This document shows, one piece after another, positions 1 to 9,194 of a DNA stretch of 64,000 nt (position 1 is its first letter; every line of letters begins with the position of its first letter). The translations under genes were made by a program, and so were the position numbers. The notes under the pieces are model-generated. The model was not told the origin of the DNA, made no database searches, and saw only the letters and a program-made list of their open reading frames with translations. The stretch lies in assembly GCA_040223695.1 (NCBI GenBank), contig JAVKFU010000018.1:124001-188000 (forward strand). Direction: 5' to 3'. Source of the stretch: Deltaproteobacteria bacterium (lineage in GTDB: Bacteria; Desulfobacterota_D; UBA1144; Nemesobacterales; UBA2774).

Positions 1-117
1 AGCTCCATGAATGTGCTGGACGCACTTGAAAAATATATACAAACCAAGCCCGGACTAAAGAAGATAGGGAAGGATATGAAGACCTACGCGGAAAAGCTTA
101 TTCGCGAAAACGAATAA
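1..117 (+). CDS. C-terminal fragment of an unidentified protein
   Basis: An open frame runs from the first base to a TAA stop and encodes the last 38 residues of a protein that begins outside the window. The fragment is lysine-rich and looks helical (it contains LDALEKYIQTKPGLKKIGKD). I do not recognise a family from so little sequence. Its stop codon directly abuts the stop of the convergent cation transporter, so no spacer or terminator separates the two genes. Confidence 0.55.
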   Translation, partial: SSMNVLDALEKYIQTKPGLKKIGKDMKTYAEKLIRENE

Positions 118-1065
118 TTAGTTTTTATCACTACCGTAGGCGCCGTCTTCATAGCAGGTGTCGTTTGCGGTTTCACACTCCTCTGTCTCCAGCTGCAATG
201 TTACGTGGTTAATATGAAATGTCCCCGAGAGCAGTATCTTTATTTCGTCAATTAGCTTCTCGCTTTTAGACATATTATCTACTACCAGATGTGCGCTCAG
301 GGCCTCGAATCCCTGAGTAAGTGTCCACGCGTGAAGGTCGTGAACACTGATTACCCGTTCGTGGGAGCATATTGAGCTTTGCACCGCCTTCAGGTCGATG
401 CCCCTCGGGGTTCCCTCTAGCAGAATATGAACTGATTCCCTCAAAAGCACCCAGGCTCCCCTTATTATCAAAATCGCTACCAGGACGCTAATAATGCTGT
501 CCGCATAGTACCAGCCCGTCGTAAGCATAATGACACCCGCCGTTATAGCGCCTACGGAGCCTACGGCATCGCTCAGGACATGATACAGGGCACCACGGAT
601 ATTCAGATTCCCGCTTTGATATTTGTACAGAATATAGGCCGCTAAAATATTGATGAACAGGCCTGTTACGGCGACTATTGTCATCTCCAGGCTTTTTATC
701 TCATGGGGGATTTGTATCCTTTTATACGCCTCCACTAAGATTCCGAGCGATATTGCGAAGAGCAGTATTCCGTTTATGAACGCCGCCAGTATTTCCGCTC
801 TGTAAAATCCGAACGTGTTGGTGTGCGTGGCGGGTCTCATGGAAAACCAGAGCGCGAAGAATGCAATCGAAAGTGCGAAAACATCCGTCAGCATATGAGC
901 GGCGTCCGAGAGAAGCGCGAGACTTCCGGTGTAGAAGCCCGCCGCGGCCTCTATAACCATGAAAGACGAGGTCAGCGCGAGAACTATAATAAGCGCCTTT
1001 TTCTCTTTCGTGTTTTTCAGGTCGTGACCGTGATCGTGAGGTTCCATCTGAAATAAAAATACCAA
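118..1065 (-). CDS. Cation diffusion facilitator (CDF) metal efflux transporter
   Basis: This is an inner-membrane metal/proton antiporter of the CDF family (ZitB/CzcD type), probably exporting Zn2+ or a similar divalent cation. Six hydrophobic segments are visible. The two intramembrane metal-site motifs are present: HMLTD (H57, D61) in helix 2 and HVLSD (H162, D166) in helix 5. The cytoplasmic C-terminal domain has the conserved HDLHAW stretch (H242, H245). The N-terminus is histidine-rich (HDHGHD), as is usual for the family. The long form starts at a TTG; an ATG six codons further in (at 1047) gives the more typical MEPHDHGHD start, and neither has a clear ribosome binding site. The metal specificity cannot be read from the sequence. 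Confidence 0.93.
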   Translation of the reverse strand: MVFLFQMEPHDHGHDLKNTKEKKALIIVLALTSSFMVIEAAAGFYTGSLALLSDAAHMLTDVFALSIAFFALWFSMRPATHTNTFGFYRAEILAAFINGILLFAISLGILVEAYKRIQIPHEIKSLEMTIVAVTGLFINILAAYILYKYQSGNLNIRGALYHVLSDAVGSVGAITAGVIMLTTGWYYADSIISVLVAILIIRGAWVLLRESVHILLEGTPRGIDLKAVQSSICSHERVISVHDLHAWTLTQGFEALSAHLVVDNMSKSEKLIDEIKILLSGTFHINHVTLQLETEECETANDTCYEDGAYGSDKN

Positions 1066-1125
1066 GAGCCCGAATACCAGTCAAAGAGTAATCGGTGATC
1101 GGGGGTTTTGATTTATAACTTTGTG

Positions 1126-1416
1126 TTAGCCGGTTTCCTTGAAGTGTTTCTCTCTCAGGGGGTCATGATCGATTTCGGAAATCAGGTACGCGATGTGGTA
1201 TTGGTCGCCCGGGTAAAAGTACAATCTGATACCCTGGGGCGTGACAAAGTATAATCCGTCCTTTTTTGTATCATCCGGCAGTTCCACTTCATACACCGGA
1301 TATCCTACTGTGCCGGATCCCAAATTAACCGGTTTTCTGTCCTTCCTTAATTCCCTTACGTTATCTGCAATTTCCCATACCTTGGGAAAAATCTGTCCTT
1401 TTACTGTAAGCTTCAT
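1126..1416 (-). CDS. Hypothetical protein, 96 residues
   Basis: This is a small soluble protein that I do not recognise. It starts with ATG. It is charged at both ends, with a central stretch rich in glycine, tyrosine and proline (GSGTVGYPVYEVELPDD) followed by YFYPGDQYHIAYLI, which looks like a beta-rich fold. There is no signal peptide or membrane segment. It is the second of two small genes following the hybrid histidine kinase in the same direction, so it may belong to that transcription unit. Normal codon use and coherent composition support it as a real gene, but no function can be assigned. Confidence 0.6.
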   Translation of the reverse strand: MKLTVKGQIFPKVWEIADNVRELRKDRKPVNLGSGTVGYPVYEVELPDDTKKDGLYFVTPQGIRLYFYPGDQYHIAYLISEIDHDPLREKHFKETG

Positions 1417-1474
1417 TTTTCAGTCTCTCAGCAGTCGGAGTTGGGATGAGTAAAAGGGTTAACGTCGACTTGTA

Positions 1475-1846
1475 TCAATCTTCCGACACCTGAACCCTGG
1501 TAATCATTCCGATACAGGTGATTATCATATCCAATTTGCTGTTTCGTTCATAGAGGTAGCGCTGAGAGAGTTTTTCTCCGCAGTCCCCGCATTCCGCCCC
1601 GCCTTCGAGGTTAACCGATTTTTCGCAGTTCTCGCAGTAAGTCTCTTTGTCCTCGTACCACGCAAGATGCGAGTATATGAGCTCGTTTAATCCCCTTTTC
1701 CCCAGCGAGTTCGCCCATTCGGACAGATCGCGTTTTATTGTGTTTCTGAATTTAGGGGGAACCTCGTTCAGATCACCTGAATATATCTCGTCTTCATTCA
1801 CATAAATTTTGCAGGTAAAGGGGGTTGGTTCTTCTGTTCCCGCCAT
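1475..1846 (-). CDS. Small zinc-ribbon-like hypothetical protein
   Basis: This 123-residue protein carries two CxxC knuckles about 17 residues apart (CENC and CGDC, around residues 70-93), the pattern of a zinc ribbon. The N-terminal half contains an acidic YVNEDEIYSGDL stretch and is probably a separate small fold. It starts 9 bp after the stop of the hybrid kinase, so co-transcription with the kinases is likely. A zinc-stabilised accessory or nucleic-acid-binding role is possible but unproven. I do not recognise a named family. Confidence 0.65.
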   Translation of the reverse strand: MAGTEEPTPFTCKIYVNEDEIYSGDLNEVPPKFRNTIKRDLSEWANSLGKRGLNELIYSHLAWYEDKETYCENCEKSVNLEGGAECGDCGEKLSQRYLYERNSKLDMIITCIGMITRVQVSED

Positions 1847-1855
1847 AACAATGGG

Positions 1856-3775
1856 TTATCTGCTGACTGCCTCTGCGCCAAGCACCCTGGAAACCGCGTT
1901 TTGTATCTGATCGACTGAGAAGGGCTTTTTAATGATGTTATAAGCCCCTTCGTCCGACAGTTCGTCCGGGAGCTGTTCTTCCGGCCTTGCGCTTATAATC
2001 ACGATTGCCGAGTTCGGGTCTATCACTTTTATTTCCCTGAACAGCTCGAGGCCGTCTTTTTTAGGCAGGGAGAAGTCCAGAAATATTATATCGAAATGGT
2101 TTTTTTTGATAATTTCTACAGCCTGTTTCCCGTCTCCGGCGGACATAACGTTGTGACCCGTGCTCGACAGGCATTCGCTCACTATATCCCGGATGAATTC
2201 CTCATCGTCTACTATTAGCACGTTTCCTTTTCTTCTGAGTTCGATTACTTTTCCCGTGTCGTGAATCCTGGTAACAGGCTCAGCATCCTGTGTTCTCGGA
2301 GCGGACTGGACGTTCGGAAGGAGTATGGTAAAGGTTGTTCCCTTGTTCACTTCGCTTGAAACTTCGATGCAGCCGCCGTGTCTTTCAATAATGGCGTATA
2401 TCACGGAGAGTCCCAGTCCCGTTCCCGCTTTTGTTCCTTCGCTCTGCTTGGTAGTGTAAAAGGGCTCGAATATTCTCGACAGGTTCTCTTGAGGTATTCC
2501 GACGCCTGTATCGGAAAAGTCTATCCTGACATAGTTATCCTCAATCTTCGTGTTGATAGCTATGGCGCCTCCGCCGGGCATCGCGTGTTTCGAATTAATG
2601 GCCATATTGAGGAAGACCTGCTGGAGTTCTCCCAGGTTCATTCTGATTGCGGGGACTTTCTCGTAATTGCGGAGAATCCTTATCCCGTCGGTTTCGAATG
2701 TATGCTCAACTAGGCCGAGCGCATCCTCTATCACGCTCTCAATCTGGCCAACCTGGAACTTCTCTCCCTTCTGTCTGGAAAAAGAAAGAAGTTTGTTCAC
2801 AATCTCGACCGCCCTGTCACAGGCCTTTTCGATAATTTTAAGATCCTTCTTCACACTCTCCATATCTTCCCTCATTAAAGCAAGGCTCGTATAGCCTATT
2901 ATGCCGGAGAGTATATTGTTAAACTCATGGGCAACCCCTGCGGCCAGCTGTCCGACGCCCGACATCTTTGCCGAGTGTATCAGCTGCGCTTCAAGCTTCT
3001 TCTTCTCCGTAATGTTCTCAGTCGCCGCAATAACGCCGAATATCTCCTTTGATTCGAAGTCGATCAACGGGGAAAGCGTCACCTCCAGGAACTTTCCGTC
3101 ATGCCTCACTTCATGTTTCGTCGAATATGAGGGGTCGCTCAGTATCTTGGGAACAACGTTATTAAAGTTGATCCCGTCGAACAGGGAGGTTAACTTTTCT
3201 CCTGTACAGTCTTTGCTGAAAATTTCTGCGGTTTTGGGATTCGCGCTGATTATTACAAGCTCCTTGTCCGTGGTGATTATACTTTCATTCGTACTGTTCA
3301 GTGTGTTTTCAAGCTGTCTGTTTCTTTCCTTAACCTTTAGCTCGAGGTTTGAATTAAGCTCTTTCAGGTCTTTGAGGAGCCGCGTGTTTTCCTGATGCAG
3401 TTCATATCTGTCGACTGCGTGCTCGATGACGCTTTTTAGTTTTCCGTAATCGAGGGGTTTAATCATATAATCGAAAGCCCCGTTGTGGACCGCTTCGACA
3501 GCGGTTTCAAGAGAGGCGAAACCCGTCATCAGAATGACAGGTATATTCGGGTCTTTGTTCTTTATCTCCTCCAGAAGATCAATCCCGCTCTTAATCGGCA
3601 TTTTGATATCGGATAGTACGACATTGAAAGAAGCCGATTTTAAATTTTCAATCGCTTTCTCGCAGTTATTGGCGATGATTACCTCATAACCCTCTTTAGT
3701 TAATATGTCTGAGATGATTTTTAGAATTAGCTGCTCGTCATCGACTACCAGAACCCTTTTTGCTCTACCCTTCAT
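1856..3775 (-). CDS. Hybrid signalling protein: REC-PAS-histidine kinase-REC
   Basis: This is a cytoplasmic two-component protein with no membrane segments. The order is a receiver (residues 5-120, phospho-Asp D56 in LSDIKMP), a coiled coil, a PAS domain (about 155-260), HisKA with H283 in AHEFNN, HATPase_c (N box NMAINSKHAM, then DTGVGIP and GTGLGLS), and a C-terminal receiver (about 512-630, D567 in FLDFSLP). I chose the ATG at 3775 because a strong GAGGAGAGG ribosome binding site lies just upstream; the frame stays open 15 codons further but without one. The start overlaps the upstream membrane kinase by 11 bp, implying translational coupling. The N-terminal receiver may accept phosphate from that kinase. 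No DNA-binding output is present, so the output must act through another protein. Confidence 0.93.
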   Translation of the reverse strand: MKGRAKRVLVVDDEQLILKIISDILTKEGYEVIIANNCEKAIENLKSASFNVVLSDIKMPIKSGIDLLEEIKNKDPNIPVILMTGFASLETAVEAVHNGAFDYMIKPLDYGKLKSVIEHAVDRYELHQENTRLLKDLKELNSNLELKVKERNRQLENTLNSTNESIITTDKELVIISANPKTAEIFSKDCTGEKLTSLFDGINFNNVVPKILSDPSYSTKHEVRHDGKFLEVTLSPLIDFESKEIFGVIAATENITEKKKLEAQLIHSAKMSGVGQLAAGVAHEFNNILSGIIGYTSLALMREDMESVKKDLKIIEKACDRAVEIVNKLLSFSRQKGEKFQVGQIESVIEDALGLVEHTFETDGIRILRNYEKVPAIRMNLGELQQVFLNMAINSKHAMPGGGAIAINTKIEDNYVRIDFSDTGVGIPQENLSRIFEPFYTTKQSEGTKAGTGLGLSVIYAIIERHGGCIEVSSEVNKGTTFTILLPNVQSAPRTQDAEPVTRIHDTGKVIELRRKGNVLIVDDEEFIRDIVSECLSSTGHNVMSAGDGKQAVEIIKKNHFDIIFLDFSLPKKDGLELFREIKVIDPNSAIVIISARPEEQLPDELSDEGAYNIIKKPFSVDQIQNAVSRVLGAEAVSR

Positions 3776-6293
3776 TTTCCTCTCCTCTATTAATATTATA
3801 GTTATTTGTCGGAAGTTCAATTGTAAAGGTAGTTCCGTTACCCTCTTCGCTGCTCACTATTATTCTGCCCTTGTGTTTTTCGATTATCTTGTAAGCTATC
3901 GAAAGCCCCAGACCGGTACCCATGTCCTTCTTGGTAAAAAAGGGGTCGAAAATTTTGGAGATATCCTCCTTTACGATCCCCGTTCCGGTATCTTCAAAGT
4001 TGATGTACACGTGATTCGAATTGTCGTTTCCGTAATCCTCGTAATGAGTGGTTGTTTCTATTTTTAGATTGCCGCCTGTGGGCATCGCCTGAATAGCGTT
4101 CAGGATTATGTTGATAAATACCTGCCACAGCTGGTTCGGGTCAGCCATGATTTGGGGGATATTTTCATCAAAGTCCGTAGTGAGATTGACATTGTTGTCT
4201 GAAAGCTGCTTCCGGACCAGAATGACCACATTTTGAAGGACGCTGTTAATATTTACGTTCTCGAAATAAGGCTCCTCGGATTTCGAGAATTTAAGGAGAC
4301 TGTCTATAAGGCGGTTGGTTCTGTCTATTTCATGTTTGATGTAATCCAGATACTCTTCGACCATCTCGGAGTTTTTATCGTTTGTCATATAGGTTGAAAG
4401 ATAGTACCTCGCCCCTTCTATTATATTTAAAGGATTTCGTATCTCATGAGCGACGCCCGCCGCGAGCTGTCCGATCGCCGACATCTTCTCCGCATGCACG
4501 AGCTGTTCCTGGGTGTCCTTCAGCTCTTTATTCGTATTCTCCAGTTTTTTCGCGTAGTCCTCGACGAGTCTAAACGCAATAGCGTTCTCGATCGCGATTG
4601 CGCTCTGGTTGGCCAGGAGTCGGAGAAGCTTTACGTCGCGGGACGTGTAGGAGAGTCTCGATTTTTTATCCCCTAGAGCTATAAAACCTATAAGCTGTTT
4701 CTTGAACAGTAGAGGTATGAACAGGGACGCCTTAAACCTTTCGAACTCGTTCATCAGTTCTTGAGAATTATGTATGTATCTCTCATCTGCTATCAGGTCT
4801 TCTTTAAATATTTCCTTTCGGTAGTAATTAAGCTGCTGCACCAGGATGTTGTTTTCGTTAATTGTGCTTTCCGGATAGTATTGAACGTCTCCGTCTTTTA
4901 AATATTTCTCGTAAACACCCAGGTCCTGATTATAGATAGAAACCGAAACCGGGGAGGAAAACATCGTGCTTTCAATTATCCCGATAATCTTATCGACGAT
5001 TTTGTCGAGACTGAGAAGCGAAGTCATCGCATAGCTTACTTCTTCCACAGTGCCCCGGTAATCATATTTCTTTCTGAAAAAGGTAAGGTCCACCAGGTTC
5101 TGTATATGATTTTTCAGCGGGTTAAGGGCGATAACCAGAAAACCGCTCAGGATTACGAAAAAGGCAGGATTTTTCCACCCGCCGTACTTGGCAAACGCCA
5201 CATTGAAGCCGAATACTGTCACGGCGAAAATACCCCCGACAGCGCCGGTAAGGAGCCCGTATGTAAGGGCTTTTTCAAGTATCGCGTCGATGTCGAAGAG
5301 CTTATGCTTCAGAATGGCATATGCGATGGAGAGAGGGAATACTATCACCGGAAGCGCCATTAGATTAAAGGGCATGTTTATTTTGAATACGGTAATACAG
5401 GCAACCGCCAGAGCCGGCACCAGGAGGCCGAAAATACAACCGAGCAATATTATCTGAGCCCTTTGTTTCTCCAGCGATGAATGCGGTTTCAGATAAGTCC
5501 ATACTGAAGGGAGCGGGAATATGAGAGTGCTTAAAACAATGTATATCCAGATTGAGGCATTTAGGTACTTCCAAATATAATACGAATCAAAGAAAATGAA
5601 TTGCAATATGAAAAGTAAGGAGGATAATAACAAAAATAAGAGTGAGATTAAATTGTGCGTTGTCGCCTTTATATTGGTATCCGAAGGAAAAATGAACATC
5701 AGATAAATTCCGAAAAACGGGCTGAACGTCAATCCAAAAAATGTTAATTGATCGAGGATATATACTGCCTGCCCGTTAAACGAACCTACGAACCAGATAC
5801 ATATCGATGCGCAAAACAGGAAAAACGCCTTACTCGCTTTAAGGTAAGGCTTGTAATAAAGAACCAGTGTCCCTATAGTTAAAAAAACTATACCTATTAC
5901 ATATATGACACCGAACATTGTAAGTAAATCTTTTGCCGAGAATTTCTGTGTCGGTATCTTAAAGCTGAAAAGTTCCCCGCTTCTCTGTATCTTGTATTCG
6001 ACGGCAGTGCCGACAGGCAGAGGGTTTATTATTTCAAAAACATCTCCGGGAGTCTTTACCCTGGTTCCGTTGATCTCGTAAACCTTATCCTTGAATCTTT
6101 TCAAAATGCCGTCCTCGGATATGTCCGGGGAGATGTCAGTGATTACTAAATTTTTATAGAAGAAGAAACCCGGGTATGACCGGTTTACCCAATTCAAGCC
6201 GGAGAAAATATTCCCGATACAATATATCAGGAGGGCAAAAACGAGTATTGTAAATGCGGTCTTTTGGATGTCTTCAGGATTTTTAAATGACAT
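3765..6293 (-). CDS. Membrane histidine kinase with PDZ-like sensor, multiple TM helices and GAF
   Basis: This 842-residue sensor kinase has one N-terminal TM helix (12-31), an extracytoplasmic PDZ-like region (about 45-115, with VYEINGTRVKTPGDVF), about eight further TM helices (122-390), a GAF domain (about 420-575), a short coiled coil, HisKA with H616 in AHEIRN, and HATPase_c with N, G1 and G2 boxes. The PDZ-plus-polytopic layout and the KHKLFDIDAILEKALTYG segment recall Bacillus ComP, a quorum-peptide receptor; that likeness is inference. It begins 33 bp after the PilZ-synthase gene and overlaps the hybrid kinase, so all three probably share the riboswitch-led transcript. No strong ribosome binding site is visible before its ATG. 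Confidence 0.92.
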   Translation of the reverse strand: MSFKNPEDIQKTAFTILVFALLIYCIGNIFSGLNWVNRSYPGFFFYKNLVITDISPDISEDGILKRFKDKVYEINGTRVKTPGDVFEIINPLPVGTAVEYKIQRSGELFSFKIPTQKFSAKDLLTMFGVIYVIGIVFLTIGTLVLYYKPYLKASKAFFLFCASICIWFVGSFNGQAVYILDQLTFFGLTFSPFFGIYLMFIFPSDTNIKATTHNLISLLFLLLSSLLFILQFIFFDSYYIWKYLNASIWIYIVLSTLIFPLPSVWTYLKPHSSLEKQRAQIILLGCIFGLLVPALAVACITVFKINMPFNLMALPVIVFPLSIAYAILKHKLFDIDAILEKALTYGLLTGAVGGIFAVTVFGFNVAFAKYGGWKNPAFFVILSGFLVIALNPLKNHIQNLVDLTFFRKKYDYRGTVEEVSYAMTSLLSLDKIVDKIIGIIESTMFSSPVSVSIYNQDLGVYEKYLKDGDVQYYPESTINENNILVQQLNYYRKEIFKEDLIADERYIHNSQELMNEFERFKASLFIPLLFKKQLIGFIALGDKKSRLSYTSRDVKLLRLLANQSAIAIENAIAFRLVEDYAKKLENTNKELKDTQEQLVHAEKMSAIGQLAAGVAHEIRNPLNIIEGARYYLSTYMTNDKNSEMVEEYLDYIKHEIDRTNRLIDSLLKFSKSEEPYFENVNINSVLQNVVILVRKQLSDNNVNLTTDFDENIPQIMADPNQLWQVFINIILNAIQAMPTGGNLKIETTTHYEDYGNDNSNHVYINFEDTGTGIVKEDISKIFDPFFTKKDMGTGLGLSIAYKIIEKHKGRIIVSSEEGNGTTFTIELPTNNYNINRGEENEG

Positions 6294-6326
6294 TATCGAC
6301 TATCGGTCTTTATTCCCTGATGTCAG

Positions 6327-9080
6327 CTATTCAGGACCTTTTACATACATGTCCCAGTACAAGTCGACCTTTCCTCCTAGACTTTCTAGAATGCGCCGTG
6401 ACTTCGTGTTTTCCTCAAGCGCATAAGATAACGCTACCTTGTCGTAGCCCTTTTCAATCATGGCCTCACAAGCGCGGCCGAGAAGAACCGCTCCCAGCTT
6501 CCTGCCCTTGTACTTGTCCAGTAAACCGACTATCAATATCGCCCCTTCCCTGATTCTACGGAGCTGGAGCGGGAGCTTTAGCAGATTCTGGGGTTTGAGT
6601 TCTCCGTTCAGACCTCTGAAAACCGGCGAGTACTGAGGGAAGCCTCCGACAAAACCGATTGCCTCACCTTCAGCCTCCGCAACCAGCCAGAATTCGGGGT
6701 CGATTAGACTCTTGAATTCATCGGCGAACTCTATGAATTCATCGTAATCGAATGGGACATTTCCCCAAAGCTGGGCCAGTGATTCATTGAATATCTTCAC
6801 TACTCCCCGAACCTCCTGCTTCCAGTCCGATTTGTTAATTTTCCGAATCTTAACCTCGGCGAGGCTGAGCCCGCGGGAGTGATTTAATATACTCTCCACA
6901 TTTTCCGGTGATTTGAGGTCGATCGTATAATGAAGCAGCTTTTTGAACGGCCTGAAGCCCGAATCTCTAAAATATTCATGATAGTAAGGCTGTGTATATA
7001 CCTGCAGGAATGACGGGATTCTACCGAAATTACTCGAAAGGAAACCCCCGCCGTAAAGACCGAAGATACCGTTAACAGGACCCTGTATCTCGGCGCATCC
7101 TTCCCCGGCAAGGAAGTCGTTTGCTTCTTTAAGCAGAAGACCGATTGCTTCTTCTTTTTCGGGCAAGGCCTCGAAAAAGCCGAGGAACCCGACATTTGTA
7201 TTGTGATAGCGGTTGAAATAGTTATCGATGAAAGCGCTCACCGTGCCGACTATTTCTCCTCTTTCCTCAACTACGAACCTTTTACCGTAGACCTTTCTGA
7301 AATAAAAATAATCATTTGATATGAGTTTTACGTGATCCTTAATCAGAAAGTAAGGGACCCATGCGGGGAAATCCTTATAGACCTTCCAGGAGAACTTGAC
7401 GGACTTCTCTATTTCTTCCCTGGAAGATATCTCTCTCACATTGTATTTCCGCCCCTCTGGAATATTCATTGAAACCGGTTTGTCTATTATCCCGAATTCC
7501 CTTCCCAGCTTTTCCGTGACCTCGAGAGTCCTGTCCAGGTCCTCGCGCGTGTGGGTGGCCATGACGCTGAACCTGAATCTTTCCTGCCCCTTGGGTACGG
7601 CGGGGTGGGGGATTGCGTTTACATAGATACCCTCTTCGTGCATCCTCCTGCTCATCTTCTTTTGAGTAAGCTCGTCTCCGATCAGAACAGGGATAATCGC
7701 CGATTCTGTCCGTCCGGTATAGAATCCGAGGAGTTTTAGGTTCTCTTTCATATATTTGATATTTTCCCATAGCTTCCTGTGGAGCGACTCGTCCGTTTCC
7801 ATGATCTCCATGGCCGCGAGCACCGAGGCCGCCACGGACGGGGGGAAGTTCGATGAGAAGAAGAATGACCTCGTGTAATATCTCAGATAGTTGACTACTT
7901 CTTTTGTGGAAGCCACGAAGCCCCCGACTCCGCCAAGCGACTTGCTCAACGTTCCCACTACAATGTCTATGTCGCCCGGCCTCATCTTGAAATGGCTTGG
8001 AGTGCCCTTTCCCTTCTCTCCTATAACCCCGGTGGCGTGAGCCTCGTCCACCATAACCTTAGCGCCGTAGTTGTGCGCGATCTCGGTGATTTGACGAAGC
8101 GGCGCGATATCTCCATCCATGCTGTAAACCCCGTCTACGACAACTACCTTTCCACTGTAATTATCTTTAGCTCTCCTTAGGACGTTCTCCATGCTCTCCA
8201 TATCGGAGTGTTTAAAGGTCCTGAAGGTTCCCGAGGAGATCAGACAGCCGTCAATTATGCTCGCATGGGCAAGCCTGTCTATGATTGCTACATCTTCTTT
8301 CTTTACAAGGGCCTGTATGGTTCCGAGGTTGGTAACATAGCCGCTCGGGAAGATTATCGCGTCCTCACAACCTTTCAGCTCGGCAAGCTTTAATTCCAAT
8401 TGGCGGTGAATGTCGAATGTGCCGGCTAGAAGAGGTACTGACCCAGCTCCCACCCCGTATTTTTGAGTCATTTCTTTTGCTACCTTGATGACACTCGGGT
8501 GAGAGGTAATGCCCAAATAGTTATTGCTGCCCATCATGATCATCTCTTTCTTTCCGCCGGTAAAGTCGTCATCTATCACGACTTTGTGAGCGGAAGCGGA
8601 GGCAAGGGGCCTTCTATACCTTATATAGCCTTTTTCCTCCATATCCAGTTTGTACTGCCAGAATACTTCCGCCTTCTTAAAAAGGTCCTCATCCGGTATG
8701 TCAGCAAAGTCGGATAGATAGTAATCGTCGGAATTAAGTTTTGTCTGTGTGCCTTCCATGTAATTTACTAACTTGTCTCTGCCCGAATCGAAAATATTTA
8801 TAAATTCGACGCCGATTCCCCCGGGACCGTTACCGTTAGCCTCTATCCTCTTTACCTCGCAGTATGCCTTTACGGGCATAGCACTGCCCTTGAGCTCACA
8901 CTCCACGAGGAGTTTCGTGCCCCGTTTGTATTCGTCCTCTGTTACTATAAACAGACCTTCGGGGGAGAAGTCCCTGACCTGCCCTATAACCTTGCCGGTA
9001 TTCCTGGATAAGACGCTGAAGTCCGCCGGAATTCTCTCATGGGTTCTGCGGTCTTTCTTTTCCCTGATTACGATCCCCAA
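6327..9080 (-). CDS. PilZ / alpha-oxoamine synthase (serine palmitoyltransferase-like) / bCerS-like N-acyltransferase fusion
   Basis: This protein has three parts. Residues 8-110 form a PilZ domain with both c-di-GMP motifs: RRTHER (11-16) and DFSPEG (37-42). Residues about 125-530 form a fold-type I PLP enzyme of the alpha-oxoamine synthase family, with GSNNYLG (184-190), H272, DEAHATG (345-351) and Schiff-base K380 in GTLSKSLGG. These enzymes condense an amino acid with an acyl thioester; the context favours serine palmitoyltransferase, but the substrate is inferred. Residues about 545-917 match YghO/bCerS-type GNAT acyltransferases (GFLGFFE at 631-637, QGPVN at 666-670, and a C-terminal KGRKLGAVLL acyl-CoA loop). 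The start is a TTG six bases after AGAGAGGG. The whole would make and N-acylate a sphingoid base under c-di-GMP control. The PilZ, PLP and GNAT calls are firm; the ceramide assignment is inference. Confidence 0.93.
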   Translation of the reverse strand: MGIVIREKKDRRTHERIPADFSVLSRNTGKVIGQVRDFSPEGLFIVTEDEYKRGTKLLVECELKGSAMPVKAYCEVKRIEANGNGPGGIGVEFINIFDSGRDKLVNYMEGTQTKLNSDDYYLSDFADIPDEDLFKKAEVFWQYKLDMEEKGYIRYRRPLASASAHKVVIDDDFTGGKKEMIMMGSNNYLGITSHPSVIKVAKEMTQKYGVGAGSVPLLAGTFDIHRQLELKLAELKGCEDAIIFPSGYVTNLGTIQALVKKEDVAIIDRLAHASIIDGCLISSGTFRTFKHSDMESMENVLRRAKDNYSGKVVVVDGVYSMDGDIAPLRQITEIAHNYGAKVMVDEAHATGVIGEKGKGTPSHFKMRPGDIDIVVGTLSKSLGGVGGFVASTKEVVNYLRYYTRSFFFSSNFPPSVAASVLAAMEIMETDESLHRKLWENIKYMKENLKLLGFYTGRTESAIIPVLIGDELTQKKMSRRMHEEGIYVNAIPHPAVPKGQERFRFSVMATHTREDLDRTLEVTEKLGREFGIIDKPVSMNIPEGRKYNVREISSREEIEKSVKFSWKVYKDFPAWVPYFLIKDHVKLISNDYFYFRKVYGKRFVVEERGEIVGTVSAFIDNYFNRYHNTNVGFLGFFEALPEKEEAIGLLLKEANDFLAGEGCAEIQGPVNGIFGLYGGGFLSSNFGRIPSFLQVYTQPYYHEYFRDSGFRPFKKLLHYTIDLKSPENVESILNHSRGLSLAEVKIRKINKSDWKQEVRGVVKIFNESLAQLWGNVPFDYDEFIEFADEFKSLIDPEFWLVAEAEGEAIGFVGGFPQYSPVFRGLNGELKPQNLLKLPLQLRRIREGAILIVGLLDKYKGRKLGAVLLGRACEAMIEKGYDKVALSYALEENTKSRRILESLGGKVDLYWDMYVKGPE

Positions 9081-9085
9081 TATTA

Positions 9086-9094
9086 TCCCTCTCT
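9086..9094 (-). promoter_or_regulatory. Ribosome binding site of the PilZ-synthase gene, with possible anti-SD partner
   Basis: AGAGAGGG lies six bases before the TTG start of the PilZ-synthase gene and fixes that start. Its GAGGGA core (9086-9091) is perfectly complementary over six bases to UCCCUC (9288-9293) at the 5' foot of the riboswitch. That pairing could hide the ribosome binding site when the aptamer is unfolded. No U-tailed terminator hairpin is visible between aptamer and start, so translational control is the more likely mode. The pairing is found by eye and unproven. Confidence 0.5.
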
Positions 9095-9194
9095 AAAATA
9101 ATAGATTTTAGTAATGTTCTTTAACATACTTAAGAATATTGTTTACAGCTATCGTACAATTATCTTCTATTATTAGAAATATTGCAAGTAATTC

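Noticed and set aside
9081-9194. Intrinsic terminator in the riboswitch expression platform
   Set aside because: I looked for a GC stem with a U tail between aptamer and start codon and found only AT-rich sequence, so transcriptional termination is not supported.
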